Source: Chloroflexaceae bacterium (GTDB lineage: Bacteria; Chloroflexota; Chloroflexia; Chloroflexales; Chloroflexaceae). Taken from it: a DNA stretch of 48,413 nucleotides. The stretch's first letter is position 1; the number at the start of each line of letters is the position of its first letter. Location of the stretch: positions 1 to 48,413 of the forward strand of contig JAAUSQ010000007.1 in NCBI GenBank assembly GCA_012033195.1, read 5' to 3'. Below the pieces are notes generated by a model. The model saw nothing but the letters and a program-made list of their open reading frames with translations. It did not search any database and was not told the origin of the DNA. Both the position numbers and the translations under genes were made by a program. This document shows, piece after piece, positions 45,041-48,413 of this stretch.

Positions 45041-46266
45041 GTGAGATGCCGCCCGACGGACGCAAAACGATCCTGATTGTTGATGACACGTCCGACAATC
45101 TGCGGCTGCTCTCGACCATGCTAAGCGAGCACGGCTATAAGACGCGCTATGCTATCAATGGCGGGCTGGCGTTGCAGGCTGTGCGCCTCGCCCACCCCGA
45201 CCTGATCCTGCTTGATATTACGATGCCCGATATCGACGGCTTTGAGGTGTGCCGCCGCCTCAAGGCCAATCCAGACACGCAGTACATTCCCGTGATCTTT
45301 ATCAGTGCGCTGGATGAGGTGATCGACAAGGTACAAGCGTTTGAGGTCGGCGGGGTAGACTATATTACCAAGCCGTTCCACCTGCAAGAAGTGCTGGTGC
45401 GGGTGCGTAACCATGTGATGATCTCCGAGTTGCAGCAGCAGCTTGAGGCGCGGGTCAGCGAACTGCAAACACTGACCAGCAGCCTGCAACGGATGACCGC
45501 CCGCCTGCAAAGCGAACTGGCGCTGGCTCACGATGTCCAGCAACACCTGCTGCCCGCCTGCGATTTTGACTGGGCCGATATTCAGGTGGCGTGTTACAGC
45601 AACCCGGCCAACGAACTCGGCGGCGACTGGTACGCCAACTATACCTTCTGTGACCACCTGAACGATGGTGAACATGATGTGCTGCACTATAGCATCGCGG
45701 TCGGCGATGTGTCGGGCAAAGGTATGCCCGCCGCCCTGCTGATGGCGGTCAGCATCACATCGTTTCATGCGCTGGTGCAGCAGGCCGCGCCGCCTGCGCT
45801 CTTCCTCGAACACCTCAACCATGCCCTGCGCGACTACACCCGCAGCACCCGCCAGAATTGCGCGGTGGTGTATGCTGGCCTGCAACGCCGCAGCGATGGC
45901 TGTATGGTGCGGGTTGCTAATGCGGGCGGGGTTGCGCCACTGGTACGGCGCAGCGATGGGACTACTGAATGGGCCGATGTATTTGGGTTGCCGCTTGGCG
46001 TGCTGCTCGAACCTACTGTGCCGTATCTTGAGCAAACATTGTGCCTGCATCCTGGTGATCAAATCGTCCTGATGAGCGATGGTGTGATAGAATTGAAGAA
46101 CGTCGCAGGTGAGATGTGGGGTTTTGGACGCACCGAACAGGCCATTCATAACGGGCCTTCCGCCAGCGCCGCCGCCCTGCTGGATCATCTGTGTACGGAG
46201 ATGACGGCCTTTCAAGGGGCAGCCGAACAACACGATGATCTCACCATAGTTATTATTCAGGTGTAA
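45037..46266 (+). CDS. Response regulator with PP2C-type (RsbU/SpoIIE) phosphatase
   Basis: A 409-residue protein with an N-terminal receiver domain (TILIVDDTSDNLRLLSTML; phosphoacceptor aspartate in LILLDITMPDIDGFE; lysine in YITKPFH). A short coiled coil (about residues 130-160) precedes a SpoIIE/RsbU-type PP2C phosphatase domain. That domain has the metal-binding segments ANELGGDWY and VGDVSGKGMPAALLM and ends QHDDLTIVIIQV. Such proteins dephosphorylate anti-anti-sigma factors or similar STAS partners. The start overlaps the hybrid kinase stop by 4 bases, so that kinase is the probable phosphodonor. No STAS or anti-sigma gene is in the window. Confidence 0.95.
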   Translation: MSEMPPDGRKTILIVDDTSDNLRLLSTMLSEHGYKTRYAINGGLALQAVRLAHPDLILLDITMPDIDGFEVCRRLKANPDTQYIPVIFISALDEVIDKVQAFEVGGVDYITKPFHLQEVLVRVRNHVMISELQQQLEARVSELQTLTSSLQRMTARLQSELALAHDVQQHLLPACDFDWADIQVACYSNPANELGGDWYANYTFCDHLNDGEHDVLHYSIAVGDVSGKGMPAALLMAVSITSFHALVQQAAPPALFLEHLNHALRDYTRSTRQNCAVVYAGLQRRSDGCMVRVANAGGVAPLVRRSDGTTEWADVFGLPLGVLLEPTVPYLEQTLCLHPGDQIVLMSDGVIELKNVAGEMWGFGRTEQAIHNGPSASAAALLDHLCTEMTAFQGAAEQHDDLTIVIIQV

Positions 46267-46268
46267 AT

Positions 46269-48109
46269 ATGCGTTCTATACCCAGGATGATAGGTGTGTG
46301 GGGGGTGCTGCTGGCACTGGTGCTGCTGGCTGGCTCGCCCACGGCTCCGGTTGCCGCAACCAATGCAGTACCCGGTTTTGGTGCTGGCCCGACCACACAC
46401 GCGCCCCTGCACCAGGATCGCTCGGTGGTGGTCGAGCGGCGTGATGGTAATGTGACTATCGAGCAAGATGGCGACCTGCGCTTTGTGGAAACATGGGAAG
46501 TGCGCTTTGATGGTGGGCCATTCCGCTTCGCCTTCCGCGATATTCCGCTAGATCGGTTGACCGGCATCAGCGATTGGAGCGTGCGCGCCAACGGGCAGCA
46601 ATATCAAAACAGCGACTCGACGATGCAAGGCACGTTTCTTGTTGCAGGGGATGGCGGTAGCGAGCGTATTACCTGGTACTTCCCGCCTGCTACCAATGAA
46701 ACGCGCGTGTTTGAGCTGAGCTACACTGTCGAAGGGGCGCTGCGTATCTATGAGGACGGCGACCAGTTTTTCTGGAAGTATATCGAAGCCGACCGCGAGT
46801 ATACAATCAACAATGCGCGGGTCGTCGTCAACCTGCCCGGCTCGTTTGCTGCCGACGAGATCCTGACTCGCACATACATCAATGTAGAAGATGCAGGCTT
46901 CGGCGAAGAGGTTGATAGCTCGACGGTGCTGTTTACAGGTGGCCCTTTCCCACCGGGCACCGAATGGGAAGTTCGGGTGCAGTTTCCGCATGGTGTGGTC
47001 GATGCCGAGCCGCAGTTCTGGCAGCGGCTCGCCGACAGTGGCCCCCTGTTAGATCTGGTGGCGCTGGGTGGGTCGGTGCTGCTCTTTCTGGGGAGCATCG
47101 TGGGGCTGTACTTTACGTGGTACAGCGTCGGGCGCGACCCGACAGTCAGCAAAGTGGCGGTATCCGCCGAAGCACGGCCCAATGTTGCGCCCGGTCTGAC
47201 GGGTGTGATCCTCGATGAACGCGCCGACCTGAAAGATATTCTTGCGACCCTGATTGACCTGGCGCGGCGCGGCTATCTGCGTATTCAGGAGCGCGACCGC
47301 CGAGAGGATTTTCTCTACATCCGCGAACACGAAGATACCACGGGGCTGATGCATTATGAAGCGCTGCTGCTCAATCGGGTGTTTGGCGGGCGCGATAGCC
47401 GCTACCTCTCGAACCTGAAAGAGAAGTTTTACAACAGCATCCCCGACTTGCAAAGCGCAATGTACCGCGAGGCAGTTGAGCAGGGTTATTTCCCCCGCAA
47501 CCCGCAGAGTGTGCGCTATCAGTATGGCGGCTGTGGCTTTGCGCTGCTGGTTGCAGCAGGGGCGAGCCTCTTTTTGTGGTGCCGTTCTTCGCTGGTTTTA
47601 TGAATCTGTCTTTTCTGCCGATTGTCATCCTTGGCCTGCTAGGGGTGGGATTGATTGGCTTCAGTGGCATTATGCCACGCAAAACACGCAAGGGCGCTAT
47701 CGCTGGGGCGCAGATCCAGGCGTTCAAGCGCTATCTGGAGCAGATCGAACGCTATGATAATGTCGCGCAGGCCCGCGAACGCTTCGAGGAGTATCTGCCA
47801 TATGCGATTGCGTTTGGCATCGAGAAGCGGGTTGTGCGCCAGTTCGAGGCGGTGCAGACCCCGGCCCCGTTGTGGTATGTACCGTATGGCTATGGCTACG
47901 GCTATGGCTATGGCACTGCGGCAGGGAGTGCCGAGCATGGCAGCATCGGCGATGCTGGCGGTGGCGGTGGTGGTGGGTTTGCGCCCCCCTCGCTTGATAC
48001 CGCTGCCGGTGGTGCGTTTGCTGGGCTGGACCGGATGAGTAGCGGGCTGTTCTCTATGCTCAACGAAACAGCCAGCACCTTCACCAGCGCATCTTCTACT
48101 TTTGACTGA
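46269..48109 (+). CDS. DUF2207 membrane protein, frameshifted
   Basis: About 613 residues after correction. A signal peptide lies at the N-terminus, followed by the DUF2207 extracytoplasmic domain (VERRDGNVTIEQDGDLRFVE, WYFPPATNETRVFELSY, YTINNARVVVNLPG). A transmembrane helix follows near residue 265 (DLVALGGSVLLFLGSIVGLYF), then a cytoplasmic domain. Near 47571 a run of five T loses the frame; one added T joins LVAAGASLF to VVPFFAGFMNLSFLPIV, a membrane hairpin. The C-terminus is rich in Tyr-Gly and Gly repeats (YGYGYGYGYG). It ends ASSTFD at 48109, earlier than the Gly-rich tails I know from this family. The function of the family is unknown. Confidence 0.85.
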
Positions 48110-48396
48110 CCCACACCCAGATTCGCGCCAAAATCGGCAGCGAGCTGACCAATTGCATAGCCGCGTCCCTGGAACTCCAGCCACAGATCGAGCAGTGGAT
48201 CTGTAGGCTGCGACTCAAAGCCGCCTCGACGCACCTGCTCTACGCTCAGATGCGCGACGTTGGCTGCAATCAGCACCACCTCATCCGGATTGCGCCCGAT
48301 GCAAGCTTTGGTCGAAGTTCGCCCTAGATCAACGCTGAGAACAGAGCCGAGCGAAAATTGACCTGAAATCGTGGCTAGCTTTGTCGCCATCTTCAA
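48070..48396 (-). CDS. Actin-like (ALP/ParM-type) protein, N-terminal fragment
   Basis: The minus-strand frame starting at ATG 48396 encodes the first subdomain of an actin-like ATPase: a phosphate-1 loop VLSVDLGRTSTKACIG (about residues 19-34), then PTDPLLDLWLEFQGRGYAIGQLAADFGANL and GQSKVEDALVKVLA. This matches the N-terminal domain of archaeal/Chloroflexota ALP and ParM/StbA-type proteins. Recognisable similarity stops near residue 109, and the frame then runs antisense through the DUF2207 gene to 47908 as low-complexity Pro/Ala. The C-terminal ATPase half is missing, so this is a broken copy or a misassembled contig end. It overlaps the last codons of DUF2207. Confidence 0.65.
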
Positions 48397-48413
48397 TCCC
48401 CTCAGTTTAAATA

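Noticed and set aside
47880-47915. Repeated GGCTATGGCTAC units
   Set aside because: They encode the Tyr-Gly repeat in the DUF2207 C-terminus; coding low complexity explains them.
47908-48069. C-terminal part of the minus-strand frame that begins with the actin-like domain
   Set aside because: It runs antisense through the Gly-rich DUF2207 tail and gives only Pro/Ala low complexity, so it is not part of a real actin-like protein.
1-48413. tRNA, rRNA, CRISPR arrays and insertion sequences
   Set aside because: Intergenic stretches were read for T-arm sequences, regular spaced repeats, and transposase motifs with terminal repeats; none were found.

Overview
The window is a GC-rich, gene-dense bacterial chromosome segment. 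I infer phylum Chloroflexota, probably class Chloroflexia near the Chloroflexales. The reasons are the gene content and order of the division and cell-wall (dcw) cluster, the many membrane proteins with Pro/Thr/Ala linkers, the DUF4126 and DUF2207 proteins, and an actin-like ParM/ALP-type gene at the right end. The species cannot be named from the sequence alone. No rRNA, tRNA, CRISPR array or intact insertion sequence is visible.

Layout. 1-4016 (minus): envelope glycan genes, a GT4 glycosyltransferase cut by the window edge and a very long GT-C/GT39-type membrane glycosyltransferase. 4149-4862 (plus): a metallophosphoesterase. 4859-6408 (minus): an AT-rich two-gene island encoding a DUF262 protein and a HEPN protein with an RX4H motif, the best candidate for an accessory conflict or defence module. 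6654-9718 (plus): gyrA with a good promoter, plus a small membrane-anchored protein. 9690-13245 (minus): a LIV-type solute-binding lipoprotein translationally coupled to a sensor histidine kinase. 13672-18806: small genes including a stand-alone [2Fe-2S] thioredoxin-like protein, a secreted protein of unknown function, a minimal zincin metallopeptidase, a GH18-like protein and a TPR membrane protein. 18878-19387 (minus): moaC.

19503-36448 (plus) is one long dcw cluster: mraZ, rsmH, ftsL-like, ftsI, mraY, murD, rhomboid protease, ftsW, murG, a CvpA-like membrane protein, murC, murB, ftsQ, ftsA, ftsZ. It starts with a TTGAAA-17-TATAAT promoter followed directly by four TGGNN elements at exact 10-bp spacing. 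This is the known MraZ operator architecture, so MraZ probably represses its own cluster. murE, murF and ddl are absent; a 351-base gene-free gap lies where murE and murF usually sit. Downstream are a tricorn-like S41 protease, a hydroxypyruvate isomerase-like TIM barrel protein, a DUF4126 protein, a coupled hybrid histidine kinase and RsbU-type phosphatase, a DUF2207 membrane protein, and a fragment of an actin-like gene at the right edge.

At least nine single-base indels break otherwise well-conserved genes: the GT4, the GT-C (two), the histidine kinase, murC (three), ftsQ and DUF2207. ftsW probably has one too. Because murC is essential and its fragments are individually well conserved, sequencing or assembly error is the likeliest explanation. 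I annotate these as single genes with frameshifts. Several genes have a -10 element only 7-8 bases before the start codon, which suggests leaderless transcription.
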